From: Ochotona curzoniae
Taxonomy: Eukaryota; Chordata; Mammalia; Lagomorpha; Ochotonidae
Length of the DNA stretch: 64,000 bases
Assembly: GCF_017591425.1 (NCBI RefSeq)
Contig: NW_024465782.1
Coordinates: 1 to 64,000, forward strand
Direction: 5' to 3'
Within the stretch, counting starts at the first letter, position 1; every line of letters begins with the position of its first letter. A program made the position numbers and the translations under genes. The notes beneath the pieces are model-generated. The model saw only the letters and a list, made by a program, of their open reading frames with translations. It did not search any database and was not told the origin of the DNA. Below are positions 9,083 to 21,063 of this stretch, in pieces.

Positions 9083-10450
9083 GATCCTCTGTACCTGCTT
9101 GCCGACGCTAAGCCAAAAGAGGGCCGCGCATGGGGGTGCACCCTCCCCGAAACAGTCTTCTGAGGGACCGTGAAGACGGTGGGTGGCTTCCCAAGAGACA
9201 AGCTGGATTGCACCGGGGGACCCCGGCCGCCATGTGGCCGGGGCTCAATCCCCGAGCGTCAGCCCCGCCCCTCTTCCCGGCCCGGGCTTGGTTCTAGCCA
9301 CGCCCCTGGCGGCCCCAGCCCGGGGGTGGGATCCTCTGGACCTGCTCGGCGACGCTAAGCCCTAAGAGGGCCGCGCGTGGGGGTCCAACCGCCATGAAAT
9401 TGTTTTCCGAGGGAGCGTGAAGACTGTGGGTTGCTTCCCAGGAGACAAGCTGGATTGCGCCTCGGGACCCTGGCCGCCATGTGGCCGGTGCTCACGTCCA
9501 AGAGCGTCAGCCCCTTCCCTCTTCCCGGCCCAGACTTGGGTCTAGCCACGCCCCTGGCGGCCCCAGCCGGGGGGTGGGATCGGCTGGACCTGCTCGCCGA
9601 CACTAAGCACAAAGAGGGCCGCGCGTGGGGGTCCAGCCGCCCCAAAACAGTCTTCTGAGGGAGAATGAAGACTGTGGGTTGCTTCCCAGGAGACAAGCTG
9701 GATTGCGCCTGGGGAACCTGGCCGCCATGTGGCCGGGGCTCACGTCCAAGAACGTCAGCCCCGCCCCTCTTCCCGGCCCGGGCTTGGGTCTAGCCACGCC
9801 CCTGGCGGCCCCAGCCCGGGGGTGAGATCGGCTGGACCTGCTCGCCAACGCTAAGCCCAAAGAGGGCCGCTCGTGGGGATCCAGCCGCCCCGAAACAGTC
9901 TTCTGAGGGAGCGTGAAGACTGTGGGTTGCTTCCCAAGAGACAAGCTGGATTGCGCCTGGGGACCTTGGCCGCCATGTGGCAGTGGCACACGTTCCCGAG
10001 CGTCAGCCCCGCCTTCTTCCAGGCCCGGGCTTGGGTCTAGCCACGCCCCTGATGGCCCCAGCCCGGGGTTGGGATCCGCTGGACCTGCTTGCCGACGCTA
10101 GGCCCAAAGAGGGCCGCGCATGGGGGTGCACCCTCCCCGAAACAGTCTTCTGAGGGAGCGTGAAGACTGTGGGTTGCTTCCCAGGAGACAAGCTGGATTG
10201 CGCCTGGGGACCCTGGCCGCTATGGGGCCGGGGCTCAATCCCCGAGCGTCAGCCCCGCCCCTCTTCCCGGCCCGGGCTTGGGTCTAGCCACGCCCCTGGC
10301 GGCCCCAGCCCGGGGGTGGGATCGCCTGGACATTCTCGCCCACGCTAAGCCCAAAGAGGGCCGCACGTAGGGGTCCAGCCGCCACGAAACAGACTTCTGA
10401 GGGAGCGTGAAGACTGTGGGTTGCTTCCAAGGAGACAAGCTGGATTGCGC
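9041..10450. repeat. 13-unit duplication, copy 1
   Basis: Matches 12,262-13,670 at 3,220-3,221 bp. Shared markers in order: gaccgtgaagacggtgggtggc, ggctcaatccccgag with gcttggttctag, cagccccttccctc, gggagaatgaagac, gtggcagtggcacacgttcccgag, gacgctaggcccaaag. Individual units have since been altered (cctcgggaccc here versus cctggggacct there; gtccaagaacg versus gtccccgagcg). Confidence 0.85.
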
Positions 10451-12540
10451 CTGAGGACCCCTGCCCCCATGTGGCCGGGGCTCACGTCCCCGAGCGTCAG
10501 CCCCGCCCCTCTTCCCGGCCCAGGCGTGGTTCTAGCCACGCCCCTGGCGGCCCCAGCCCGGGGGTGGGATCGACTGGACCTGCTCGCCCACGCTAAGCCC
10601 TAAGAGGGCCGCGAGTGGGGGTCCAGCCGCCCCGAAACAGTCTACCGAGGGAGCGTGAAGACTGTGGGTTGCTTCCCAGGAGACAAGCTGGATTGCACCT
10701 GGGGACCCCGGCCGCCATGTGGCCGGGGCTCACGTCCCCGAGCGTCAGCCCCGCCCCTCTTCCCGGCCCGGGCTTGGGTCTAGCCACGCCCCTGACGGCC
10801 CCAGCCCGGGGGTGGGATCGGTTGGACCTGCTTGCCAACGCTAAGCCCAAAGAGGGCGGCTCGTGGGGGTCCAGCCGCCCCGAAACAGTCTTCTGAGGGA
10901 GCGTGAAGACTGTGGGTTGCTTCCCAGGAGACAAGCTGGATTGCACCTTGGGACCCCGGCCGCCATGTGGCCGGGGCTCACGTCCAAGAGCATCAGCCCC
11001 GCCCCTCTTCCCGGCCCGGGCTTAGGTCAAGCCACGCCCCTGGCGGCCCCAGCCCGGGGGTGGGATCGGCTGGACCTGCTCGCCGACACTAAGCCCAAAG
11101 AGGGCCCCGCATGGGGGTCCAGCAACCCCGAAACAGACTTCAGAGGGAGCGTGAAGACTGTGGGTTGCTTCCCAGGAGACAAGCTGGATTGCGCCTGGGG
11201 ACCCTGGCCGCCATGTGGCCGGGGCTCACGTCCCCGAGCGTCAGCCCCGCCCCTCTTCCCGGTCCGGGCTTGGGTCTAGCCACGCCCCTGGCGGCCCCAG
11301 CCCGGGGGTGGGATCGGATGGACCTGCTCGCCAAGGCTAAGCCCAAAGAGGGCCGCGCGTGGGGGTCCAACCGCCATGAAATTGTTTTCCGAGGGAGCGT
11401 GAAGACTGTGGGTTGCTTCCCAGGAGACAAGCTGGATTGCACCTGGGGACCCCGGCCGCCATGTGGCCGGGGCTCACCTCCAAGAGCATAAGCCCCGCCC
11501 CTCTTCCCGGCCCGGGCTTGGGTCTAGCCACGCCCCTGGCGGCCCCAGCCCGGGGGTGGGATCGGCTGTACCTGCTCGCCGACACTAAGCCCAAAGAGGG
11601 CCGCGCATGGGTGTCCAGCCGCCCCAAAACAATATCCGAGGGAGCGTGAAGACTGTGGGTTGCTTCCCAGGAGACAAGCTGGATTGCGCCTCGGGACCCT
11701 AGCCGCCATGTGGCCGGTGCTCACGTCCAAGAGCGTCAGCCCCTCCCCTCTTCCCGGCCCGGACTTGGGTCTAGCCACGCCCCTGGCGGCCCCAGCCGGG
11801 GGGTGGGATCGGCTGGACCTGCTCGCCGACACTAAGCCCAAAGAGGGCCGCGCGTGGGGGTCCAGCCGCCCCAAAACAGTCTTCTGAGGGAGCATGAAGA
11901 CTGTGGGTTGCTTCCCAGGAGACAAGCTGGATTGCGCCTGGGGAACCTGGCCGCCATGTGGCCGGGGCTCACGTGCCCGAGCGTCAGCCCCGACCCTCTT
12001 CCCGGCCCGGGCTTGGGTCTAGCCACGCCCCTGGCGGCCCCAGCCCGGGGGTGGGATCCTCTCGACCTGCTCGCCCACGCTAAGACCCAAAGAGGGCCGC
12101 ACGTAGGGGTCCAGCCGCCACGAAACAGTCTTCTGAGGGAGCGTGAAGACTGTGGGTTGCTTCCAAGGAGACAAGCTGGATTGCGCCTGAGGACCCCGGC
12201 CCCCATGTGGCCGGGGCTCACGTCCCCGAACGTCAGCCCCGCCCCTCTTCCTTGCCCGGGCTTGGGTCTAGCCACGCCCCTGGCGGCCCCAGCCCGGGGG
12301 TGGGATCCTCTGTACCTGCTTGCCGACGCTAAGCCAAAAGAGGGCCGCGCATGGGGGTGCACCCTCCCCGAAACAGTCTTCTGAGGGACCGTGAAGACGG
12401 TGGGTGGCTTCCCAAGAGACAAGCTGGATTGCACCTGGGGACCCCGGCCGCCATGTGGCCGGGGCTCAATCCCCGAGCGTCAGCCCCGCCCCTCTTCCCG
12501 GCCCGGGCTTGGTTCTAGCCACGCCCCTGGCGGCCCCAGC
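10161..12540. repeat. Start of the 44-unit super-copy (B1)
   Basis: Matches 21,064-23,443 at a constant 10,903 bp (44 units) for about 2.4 kb. Shared markers include gccgctatggggcc, gcctggacattctcgccc, gaggacccctgccccc, agcataagccccgcc and taagacccaaagag. One junction differs: aacaatatccgag at about 11,630 against aacaatcttccgag in the partner. Confidence 0.85.
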
Positions 12541-13670
12541 CGGGGATGGGATCCTCTGGACCTGCTCGGCGACGCTAAGCCCTAAGAGGGCCGCGCGTGG
12601 GGGTCCAACCGCCATGAAATTGTTTTCCGAGGGAGCGTGAAGACTGTGGGTTGCTTCCCAGGAGACAAGCTGGATTGCGCCTGGGGACCTTGGCCGCCAT
12701 GTGGCCGGTGCTCACGTCCAAGAGCGTCAGCCCCTTCCCTCTTCCCGGCCCAGACTTGGGTCTAGCCACGCCCCTGGCGGCCCCAGCCGGGGGGTGGGAT
12801 CGGCTGGACCTGCTCGCCGACACTAAGCACAAAGAGGGCCGCGCGTGGGGGTCCAGCCGCCCCAAAACAGTCTTCTGAGGGAGAATGAAGACTGTGGGTT
12901 GCTTCCCAGGAGACAAGCTGGATTGCGCCTGGGGAACCTGGCCGCCATGTGGCCGGGGCTCACGTCCCCGAGCGTCAGCCCCGCCCCTCTTCCCGGCCCG
13001 GGCTTGGGTCTAGCCACGCCCCTGGCGGCCCCAGCCCGGGGGTGTGATCGGCTGGACCTGCTCGCCAACGCTAAGCCCAAAGAGGGCCGCTCGTGGGGAT
13101 CCAGCCGCCCCGAAACAGTCTTCTGAGGGAGCGTGAAGACTGTGGGTTGCTTCCCAAGAGACAAGCTGGATTGCGCCTGGGGACCTTGGCCGCCATGTGG
13201 CAGTGGCACACGTTCCCGAGCGTCAGCCCCGCCTTCTTCCAGGCCCGGGCTTGGGTCTAGCCACGCCCCTGATGGCCCCAGCCCGGGGTTGGGATCCGCT
13301 GGACCTGCTTGCCGACGCTAGGCCCAAAGAGGGCCGCGCATGGGGGTGCACCCTCCCCGAAACAGTCTTCTGAGGGAGCGTGAAGACTGTGGGTTGCTTC
13401 CCAGGAGACAAGCTTGATTGGGCCTGGGGACCCTGGCCGCCATGTGGCCGGGGCTCAATCCCCGAGCGTCAGCCCCGCCCCTCTTCCCGGCCCGGGCTTG
13501 GGTCTAGCCACGCCCCTGGCGGCCCCAGCCCGGAGGTGGGATCGCCTGGACCTGCTCGCCCACGCTAAGCCCAAAGAGGGCCGCACGTAGGGGTCCAGCC
13601 GCCACGAAACAGTCTTCTGAGGGAGCGTGAAGACTGTGGGTTGCTTCCCAGGAGACAAGCTGGATTGCGC
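12262..13670. repeat. 13-unit duplication, copy 2
   Basis: Partner of 9,041-10,450. The unit near 12,541 has a short cagccggggatgggatcc, which shifts the distance from 3,221 to 3,220. The B' copy at 36-42 kb contains only one version of this segment. Confidence 0.85.
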
Positions 13671-14082
13671 CTGAGGACCCCGGCCGCCATGTGGCCGGGG
13701 CTCACGTCCAAGAGCGTCAGCACCGCCCCTCTTCCCGGCCAGGGCTTGGGTCTAGCCACGCCCCTGTCGGCCCCAGCCCGGGGGTGTGATCAGATGGACC
13801 TGCTTGCCGACGCTAAGCCCAAAGAGGGCCGCACGTGGTGGTCCAGCCGCCATGACACTGTCTTCCAAGGGAGCATGAAGACTGTGGGTTGCTTCCCAGG
13901 AGACAAGCTGGATTGCGCCTGAGGACGCTGGCCGCCATGTGGCCGGGGCTCACGTGCCCGAGCGTCAGCCCCGACCCTCTTCCCGGCCCGGGCTTGGGTC
14001 TAGCCACGCCCCTGGCGGCACCAGCCCGGGGGTGGGATCCTCTCGACCTGCTCGCCCACGCTAAGCCCATAGAGGGCCGTGC
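13671..14082. repeat. Units with gtgtgatcagatgg and gccatgacactgtcttcc
   Basis: About 1.7 units. The unit at 13,700-13,870 (agcaccgcccc, ggccagggcttggg, cctgtcggcccc, ggtgtgatcagatgg, gccatgacactgtcttcc) is missing from the B' copy at 38.4 kb, but close relatives occur in domain C' at about 49,870, 51,360, 54,830 and 59,285. Confidence 0.75.
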
Positions 14083-17000
14083 GTGGGGGTCCAGACGTCC
14101 CGAAACAGTCTTCAGAGTTAGCGTGAAGACTGTGGGTTGCTTCCCAGGAGACAAGCTGGATTGTGCCTGGGGACACTGACAGCCATGTGGCCGGGGCTCA
14201 CGTCCAAGAGCATCAGCCCCGCCCCTCTTCCCGGCCCGGGCTTAGGTCAAGCCACGCCCCTGGCGGCCCCAGCCCGGGGGTGGGATCGGCTGGACCTGCT
14301 CGCCCACGCTAAGACCAAAGAGGGCCCCGCATGGGGGTCCAGCAACCCCGAAACAGACTTCAGAGGGAGCGTGAAGACTGTGGGTTGCTTCCCAGGAGAC
14401 AAGCTGGATTGCGCCTGGGGACCCTGGACGCCATGTGGCCGGGGCTCACGTCCCCGAGCGTCAGCCCCGCCCCTCTTCCCAGTCCGGGCTTGGGTCTAGC
14501 CACGCCCCTGGCGGCCCCAGCCCTGGGGTGGGATCGGATGGACCTGCTCGCCAAGGCTAAGCCCAAAGAGGGCCGTGCGTGGGGGTCCAACCACCATGAA
14601 ATTGTTTTCCGAGGGAGCGTGAAGACTGTGGGTTGCTTCCCAGGAGACAAGCTGGATTGCGCCTGGGGACCCTGGACGCCATGTGGCCGGGGCTCACCTC
14701 CAAGAGCATCAGCCCCGCCCCTCTTCCCGGCCCGGGCTTGGGTCTAGCCACGCCCCTGGCGGCCCCAGCCCAGGGGTGGGATCGCCTGGACCTGCTCGCC
14801 CACACTAAGCCCAAAGAGGGCCGCACATGGGGGTCCAGCCGTCCCGAAACAGTCTTCCGAGGGAGCATGAAGACTGTGGGTTGCTTCCCAGGAGACAAGC
14901 TGGATTGCGCCTGGGGACCCTGGCCGCCATGTGGCCAGGGCTCACGTCCAAGAGCGTCAGCCCCGCCCCTCTTCCTTGCCCGGGCTTGGGTCTAGCCACG
15001 CCCCTGGCGGCCCCAGCCCGGGGTTGGGATCCTCTGTACCTGCTTGCCGACGCTAAGCCAAAAGAGGGCCGCGCATGGGGGTGCACCCTCCCCGAAACAG
15101 TCTTCTGAGGGACCGTGAAGACGGTGGGTGGCTTCCCAGGAGACAAGATGGTTTGCGCCTGGGGACACTGGCCGCCATGTGGCCGGGGCTCAATCCCCGA
15201 GCGTCAGCCCCGCCCCTCTTCCCGGCCCGGGCTTGGTTCTAGCCACGCCCCTGGCGGCCCCAGCCCGGGGGTGGGATCCTCTGGACCTGCTCGGCGACGC
15301 TAAGCCCTAAGAGGGCCACGCGTGGGGGTCCAACCGCCATGAAATTGTTTTCCGAGGGAGCGTGAAGACTGTGGGTTGCTTCCCAGGAGACAAGCTGGAT
15401 TGCGCCTCGGGACCCTGGCCGCCATGTGGCCGGTGCTCACGTCCAAGAGCGTCAGCCCCTCCCCTCTTCCCGGCCCGGACTTGGGTCTAGCCACGCCCCT
15501 GGCGGCCCCAGCCCGGGGGTGGGATCGGCTGGACCTTCTCGCCGACACTAAGCCCAAAGAGGGCCGCGCGTGGGGGTCCAGCCGCCCCGAAACAGTCTTC
15601 TGAGGGAGCATGAAGACTGTGGGTTGCTTCCCAGGAGACAAGCTGGATTGCGCCTGGGGAACCTGGCCGCCATGTGGCCGGGGCTCACGTCCCCGAGCGT
15701 CAGCCCCGCCCTCTTCCCGGCCCGGGCTTGGGTCTAGCCACGCCCCTGGCGGCCCCAGCCCGGGGGTTGGGATCCGCTGGACCTGCTTGCCGACGCTAAG
15801 CCCAAAGAGGGCCGCGCATGGGGGTGCACCCTCCCCGAAACAGTCTTCTGAGGGAGCGTGAAGACGGTGGGTGGCTTCCCAGGAGAAAAGCTTGATTGGG
15901 CCAGGGGACGCCGGCCGCCATGTGGCCGGGGCTCACGTCCCAGAGCGTCAGCCCCGCCCCTCTTCCCGGCCCGGGCGTGGTTCTAGCCACGCCCCTGGCG
16001 GCCCCAGCCCTGGGGTGGGATCGGCTGGACCTGCTCGCCGACGCTAAGCCCTAAGAGGGCCGCGAGTGGGGGTCCAGCCGCCCCGAAACAGTCTACCGAG
16101 GGAGCGTGAAGACTGTGGGTTGCTTCCCAGGAGACAAGCTGGATTGCACCTGGGGACCCCGGCCGCCATGTGGCCTGGGCTCACGTCTCCGAGCGTCAGC
16201 CCCGCCCCTCTTCCCGGCCCGGGCTTGGGTCTAGCCACGCCCCTGATGGCCCCAGCCCGGGGGTGGGATCGGTTGGACCTGCTTGCCCACGCTAAGCCCA
16301 AAGAGGGCGGCTCGTGGGGGTCCAGCCGTCCCGAAACAGTCTTCTGAGCGAGCGTGAAGACTGTGGGTTGCTTCCCAGGAGACAAGCTGGATTGCACCTT
16401 GGGACCCTGGCCGCCATGTGGCCGGGGCTCACGTCCAAGAGCATCAGCCCCGCCCCTCTTCCCGGCCCGGGCTTAGGTCAAGCCACGCCCCTGGCGGCCC
16501 CAGCCCAGGGGTGGGATCGGCTGGACCTGCTCGCCGACACTAAGCCCAAAGAGGGCCCCGCATGGGGGTCCAGCAACCCCGAAACAGACTTCAGAGGGAG
16601 CGTGAAGACTGTGGGTTGCTTCCCAGGAGACAAGCTGGATTGCGCCTGGGGACCCTGGACGCCATGTGGCCGGGGCTCACGTCCAAGAGCGTCAGCCCCG
16701 CCCCTCTTCCCGGTCCGGGCTTGGGTCTAGCCACGCCCCTGGCGGCCCCAGCCCTGGGGTGGGATCAGATGGACCTGCTCGCCAAGGCTAAGCCCAAAGA
16801 GGGCCGCGCGTGGGGGTCCAACCGCCATGAAATTGTTTTCCGAGGGAGCGTGAAGACTGTGGGTTGCTTCCCAAGAGACAAGCTGGATTGCGCCTGGGGA
16901 CCTTGGCCGCCATGTGGCAGTGGCACACGTTCCCGAGCGTCAGCCCCGCCCTCTTCCAGGCCCGGGCTTGGGTCTAGCCACGCCCCTGATGGCCCCAGCC

Positions 17001-17541
17001 CGGGGGTGGGATCCTCTGTACCTGCTTGCCGACGCTAAGCCCAAAGAGGTCAACGCGCATGGGGGTGCACCCTCCCCGAAACAGTCTTCTGAGGGAGCGT
17101 GAAGACTGTGGGTTGCTTCCCAGGAGACAAGCTTGATTGCGCCTGGGGACCCTGGCCGCCATGTGGCTGGGGCTCAATCCCCGAACGTCAGCCCCGCCCC
17201 TCTTCCCGGCCCGGGCTTGGGTCTAGCCACGCCCCTGGCGGCCCCAGCCCGGGGGTGGGATCGGCTGGACCTGCTCGCCCACGCTAAGCCCAAAGAGGGC
17301 CGCACGTAGGGGTCCAGCCTCCACGAAACAGTCTTCTGAGGGAGCGTGAAGACTGTGGGTTGCTTCCCAGGAGACAAGCTGGATTGCGCCTGGGGACACC
17401 GGCCGCCATGCGGCCGGGGCTCACGTCCAAGAGCTTCAGCCCCGCCCCTCTTCCCGGCCCGGGCTTGGTTCTAGCCACGCCCCTGGCGGCCCCAGCCCGG
17501 GGGTGGGATCGGCTGGACCTGCTCGGTGACGCTAAGCCCTA
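14083..17541. repeat. 14-unit block B1, copied at 38,603-42,060
   Basis: Matches 38,603-42,060 at 24,520 then 24,519 bp (99 units); the one-base change is explained by gcccgggggttggg at about 15,763 versus gcccggggttggg at about 40,278. Markers: gggacactgacagccatg, gttagcgtg/gggagcgtg, ccctggacgccatg, ggccgtgcgtggg, gacaagatggtttgcgcc, and the aaagaggtcaacgcgcatg insertion. Confidence 0.87.
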
Positions 17542-17560
17542 AGAGGGCCGCGCGTGGGGG
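16044..17560. repeat. Six-unit segment present three times (copy 1)
   Basis: Shared by 16,044-17,560, 24,219-25,735 and 40,563-42,080 (distances 8,175/8,174 and 24,519 bp). Contains gtggcctgggctcacgtctccgag, ttctgagcgagcg, gcttaggtcaagcc, gtggcagtggcacacg and the tcaac marker in one order. Copy 2 has extra losses, such as gtccagcaccccg at about 24,747. Confidence 0.87.
17050..17054 (+). repeat. Rare 5-base replacement marker (tcaac for gcc)
   Basis: The usual gagggccgcgcatg reads gaggtcaacgcgcatg, a net gain of two bases. It occurs only three times in the window (17,050, 25,224, 41,569), always in the same neighbourhood, so it marks copies of one ancestral unit. Confidence 0.85.
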
Positions 17561-17593
17561 TCCAACCGCCATGAAATTGTTTTCCGAGGAAGC

Positions 17594-19460
17594 GTGAAGA
17601 CTGTGGGTTGCTTCCCAGGAGACAAGCTGGATTGCGCCTGGGGACCCTGGCCGCCATGTGGCCAGGGCTCACGTCCCCGAGCGTCAGCACAGCCCCTCTT
17701 CCTTGCCCGGGTTGGGTCTAGCCACGCCCCTGGCGGCCCCAGCCCGGGGGTGGGATCGGCTGGACCTGCTCGCCCACGCTAAGCCCAAAGAGGGCCGCGC
17801 GTGGAGGTCCACACCCCATGAAACTGTCTTCCGAGGGAGCGTAAAGACTGTGGGTTGCTTCCCAGGAGACAAGCTGGATTGCGCCTGGGGAACCTGACCC
17901 CCATGTGGCCGGTGCTCACGTCCCCGAGCATCAGCCCCGCCCCTCTTCCCGGCCCGGGCTTGGGTCTAGCCACGCCCCTGGTGGCCCCAGCCCGGGGGTG
18001 GGATCGGCTGGACCTGCTCGCCAACGCTAAGCCCAAAGAGGGCCGCACGTGGGGGTCCAGCCGCCCCGAAACAGTCTTCTGAGGGAGCATGAAGATTGTG
18101 GGTTGCTTCCCAAGAGACAAGCTGGATTGCGCCTGGGGACCTTGGCCGCCATGTGGCAGTGGCACACGTTCACGAGCGTCAGCCCCGCCCTCTTCCAGGC
18201 CCGGGCTTGGGTCTAGCCACGCCCCTGACGGCCCCAGCCCGGGGGTGGGATCGGCTGGACCTGCTTGCCGACGCTAAGCCCAAAGAGGGCCGCGCATGGG
18301 GGTGCACCCTCCCCGAAACCGTCGTCTGAGGGAGCGTGAAGACTGTGGGTTGCTTCCCAGGAGACAAGCTTGATTGCGCCTGGGGACCCTGGCCGCCATG
18401 TGGCCGGGGCTCAATCCACGAGCGTCAGCCCCGCCCCTCTTCCCGGCCCGGGCTTGTGTCTAGCCACGCCCCTGGCGGCCCCAGCCCCGGGGTGGGATCG
18501 GCTGGACCTGCTTGCCCACGCTAAGCCCAAAGAGGGCCGCACGTAGGGGTCCAGCCGCCATGAAACAGTCTCTTGAGGGAGCGTGAAGACTGTGGGTTGC
18601 TTCCCAGGAGACAAGCTGGATTGCGCCTGGGGACCCCGGCCGCCATGTGGCCGGGGCTCACGTCCCCGAGCTTCAGCCCCGCCCCTCTTCCCGGCCCGGG
18701 CTTGGGTCTAGCCACGCCCCTGGCGGCCCCAGCCCGGGGGTGGGATCGGCTGGACCTGCTCGCCCACGCTAAGCCCAAAGAGGGCCGCACGTAGGGGTCC
18801 AGCCGCCACGAAACAGTCTTCTGATGGAGCGTGAAGACTGTGGGTTGCTTCCCAGGAGACAAGCTGGATTGCGCCTGGGGACCCTGGCCGCCATGCGGCC
18901 AGGGGTCACGTCCCCGAGCTTCAGCCCCGCCCCTCTTCCCGGCCCGGGCTTGGTTCTAGCCACGCCCCTGGCGGCCCCAGCCCGGGGGTGGGATTGGCTG
19001 GACCTGCTCGCCGACGCTAAGCCCTAAGAGGGCCGCGCGTGGGGGTACAACCGCCATGAAATTGTATTCCGATGAAGCGTGAAGACTGTGGGTTGCTTCC
19101 CAGGAGACAAGCTGGATTGCACCTGGGGACCCTGGCCGCCATGTGGCCGGGGGCTCACGTCCAAGAGCGTCAGCCCCGCCCCTTTTCCCGGCCCGGGCTT
19201 GGTTCTAGCCACGCCCCTGGCGGCCCCAGCCCGGGGATGGGATCCTCTGTACCTGCTCGCCCACACTAAGCCCAAAGAGGGCCGCACATGGGGGTCCAGC
19301 CGTCCCGAAACAGTCTTCCAAGGGAGCATGAAGACTGTGGGTTGCTTCCCAGGAGCCAAGCTGGATTGCGCCTGGGGACCCTGGCCGCCATGTGGCCGGG
19401 GCTCACGTCCCCGAGCGTCAGCCCCGCCCCTCTTCCCGGCCCGGGCTTGGGTCTAGCCAC
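17594..19460. repeat. Block B1, partner 26,015-27,880 (34 units apart)
   Basis: Matches at 8,420-8,422 bp. Markers: cagcacagcccctcttccttgcccgggttggg, gtccacaccccatgaaactg, aacagtctcttgaggg, ccatgcggccaggggtcacg, gggggctcacgtccaagagcg, ggagccaagctgg. One unit differs: 17,842-18,085 has gaacctgacccccatg while the partner has gacaagcttgattggg. Confidence 0.85.
17970..17989 (-). promoter_or_regulatory. CTCF-like half match in a ggtggcccc variant unit
   Basis: The minus strand reads GGGGCCACCAGGGGCGTGG. This matches the 5' two thirds of the CTCF core (GGCCACCAGGGG), then is one G short of the usual GGGGGCGC end. Most units carry ctggcggcccc here, costing one further match; about 14 units have the ctggtggcccc form (for example 19,465, 26,398, 32,096, 47,699, 55,374, 63,548). 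A candidate only; position-weight scoring is needed. Confidence 0.3.
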
Positions 19461-20249
19461 GCCCCTGGTGGCCCCAGCCCGGGAGTGGGATCGGCTGGAC
19501 CTGCTCGCCAACGCTAAGCCCAAAGAGGGCCGCACGTGGGGGTCCAGCCGCCCCATAACAGTCTTCCGAGGGAGCGTGAAGACTGTGGGTGGCTTCCCAG
19601 GAGACAAGCTGGATTGCGCCTGGGGACACTGGCCGCGATGTGGCCGGGGCTCACGTCCCTGAGCGTCAGCCCCGCCCCTCTTCCCGGCCCGGGCTTGGGT
19701 CTAGCCACGCCCCTGGCGGCCCCAGCCCGGGGGTGGGATCGGCTGTACCTGCTCGTCGACGCTAAGCCCAAAGAGGGCCGCACGTGGGGGTCCAGCCGCC
19801 CCAAAACAGTCTTCCGAGGGAGCGTGAAGACTGTGGGTTGCTTCCCAGGAGACAAGATGGATTGCGCCTGGGGACACTGGCCGCCATGTGGCCGGGGCTC
19901 ACGTCCCCGAGCATCAGCCCCGCCCCTCTTTCCGGCCCGGGCTTGGGTCTAGCCACGCCCCTGGCGGCCCCAGCCCTGGGGTGGGATCCTCTGGACCTGC
20001 TTCCCGACGCTAAGCCCAAAGAGGGCCGCGCATGGGGGTGCACCCTCCCCGAAACAGTCTTCTGAGGGAGCGTGAAGACTGTTGGTTGCTTCCCAGGAGA
20101 CAAGCTTGATTGCGCCTGGGGACCCTGGCCGCCATGTGGCCGGGGCTCAATCCCCGAGCGTCAGCCCCACCCCTCTTCCCGGCCCGGGCTTGGGTCTAGC
20201 CACGCCCCTGGCGGCCCCAGCCCGGGGGTGGGATCGGCTGGACCTGCTC
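19461..20249. repeat. Three units missing from the 27.9-kb copy
   Basis: These units (gggtggcttcccaggagac, ctggccgcgatgtgg, cacgtccctgagcg, gctcgtcgacgctaag, gactgttggttgc) have no counterpart between 27,880 and 27,930, where the copy distance drops from 8,420 to 7,677 bp. Related units occur at 44,280-44,760 (24,769 bp, 100 units) and 61,529-61,860. Confidence 0.8.
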
Positions 20250-21063
20250 GCCCACGCTAAGCCCAAAGAGGGCCGCACGTAGGGGTCCAACCGCCATGAA
20301 ATTGTTTTCCGAGGGAGCGTGAAGACTGTGGGTTGCTTCCCAGGAGACAAGCTGGATTGCACCTGGGGACCCCGGCCGCCATGTGGCCGGGGCTCACGTC
20401 CCCGAGCGTCAGCCCCGCCCCTCTTCCCGGCCCAGGCTTGGTTCTAGCCACGCCCCTGGCGGCCCCAGCCCGGGGATGGGATCGGCTGGACCTGCTCGCC
20501 CACACTAAGCCCAAAGAGGGCCGCACATGGGGGTCCAGCCGTCCCGAAACAGTCTTCCGAGGGAGCATGAAGACTGTGGGTTGCTTCCCAGGAGACAAGC
20601 TGGATTGCGCCTGGGGACCCCGGCCGCCATGTGGCCGGGGCTCACGTCCCCGAGCTTCAGCCCCGCCCCTCTTCCCGGCCCGGGCTTGGTTCTAGCCACG
20701 CCCCTGGCGGCCCCAGCCCGGGGGTGGGTTCGGCTGGACCTGCTCGCCGATGCTAAGCCCAAAGATGGCCGCGCGTGGGGGTCCAACCGCTATGAAATTG
20801 TTTTCCGAGGGAGCGTGAAGACTGTGGGTTGCTTCCCAGGAGACAAGCTGGATTGCACCTGGGGACCCCGGCCGCCATGTGGCCGGGGCTCACGTCCAAG
20901 AGCGTCAGCCCCGCCCCTCTTCCCGGCCCAGGCTTGGTTCTAGCCACGCCCCTGGCGGCCCCAGCCCGGGGATGGGATCGGCTGGACCTGCTCGCCCACA
21001 CTAAGCCCAAAGAGGGCCGCACATGGGGGTCCAGCCGTCCCGAAACAGTCTTCCGAGGGAGCA
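20250..21063. repeat. Block B1 end, partner 27,927-28,740 (31 units apart)
   Basis: Matches at 7,677 bp. Markers: ggcccaggcttggttctag with gcccggggatggg, gtgggttcggctgg, aagatggccgcgcg. One visible difference is gctatgaaattg at about 20,789 versus gctctgaaattg at about 28,466. Confidence 0.85.
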
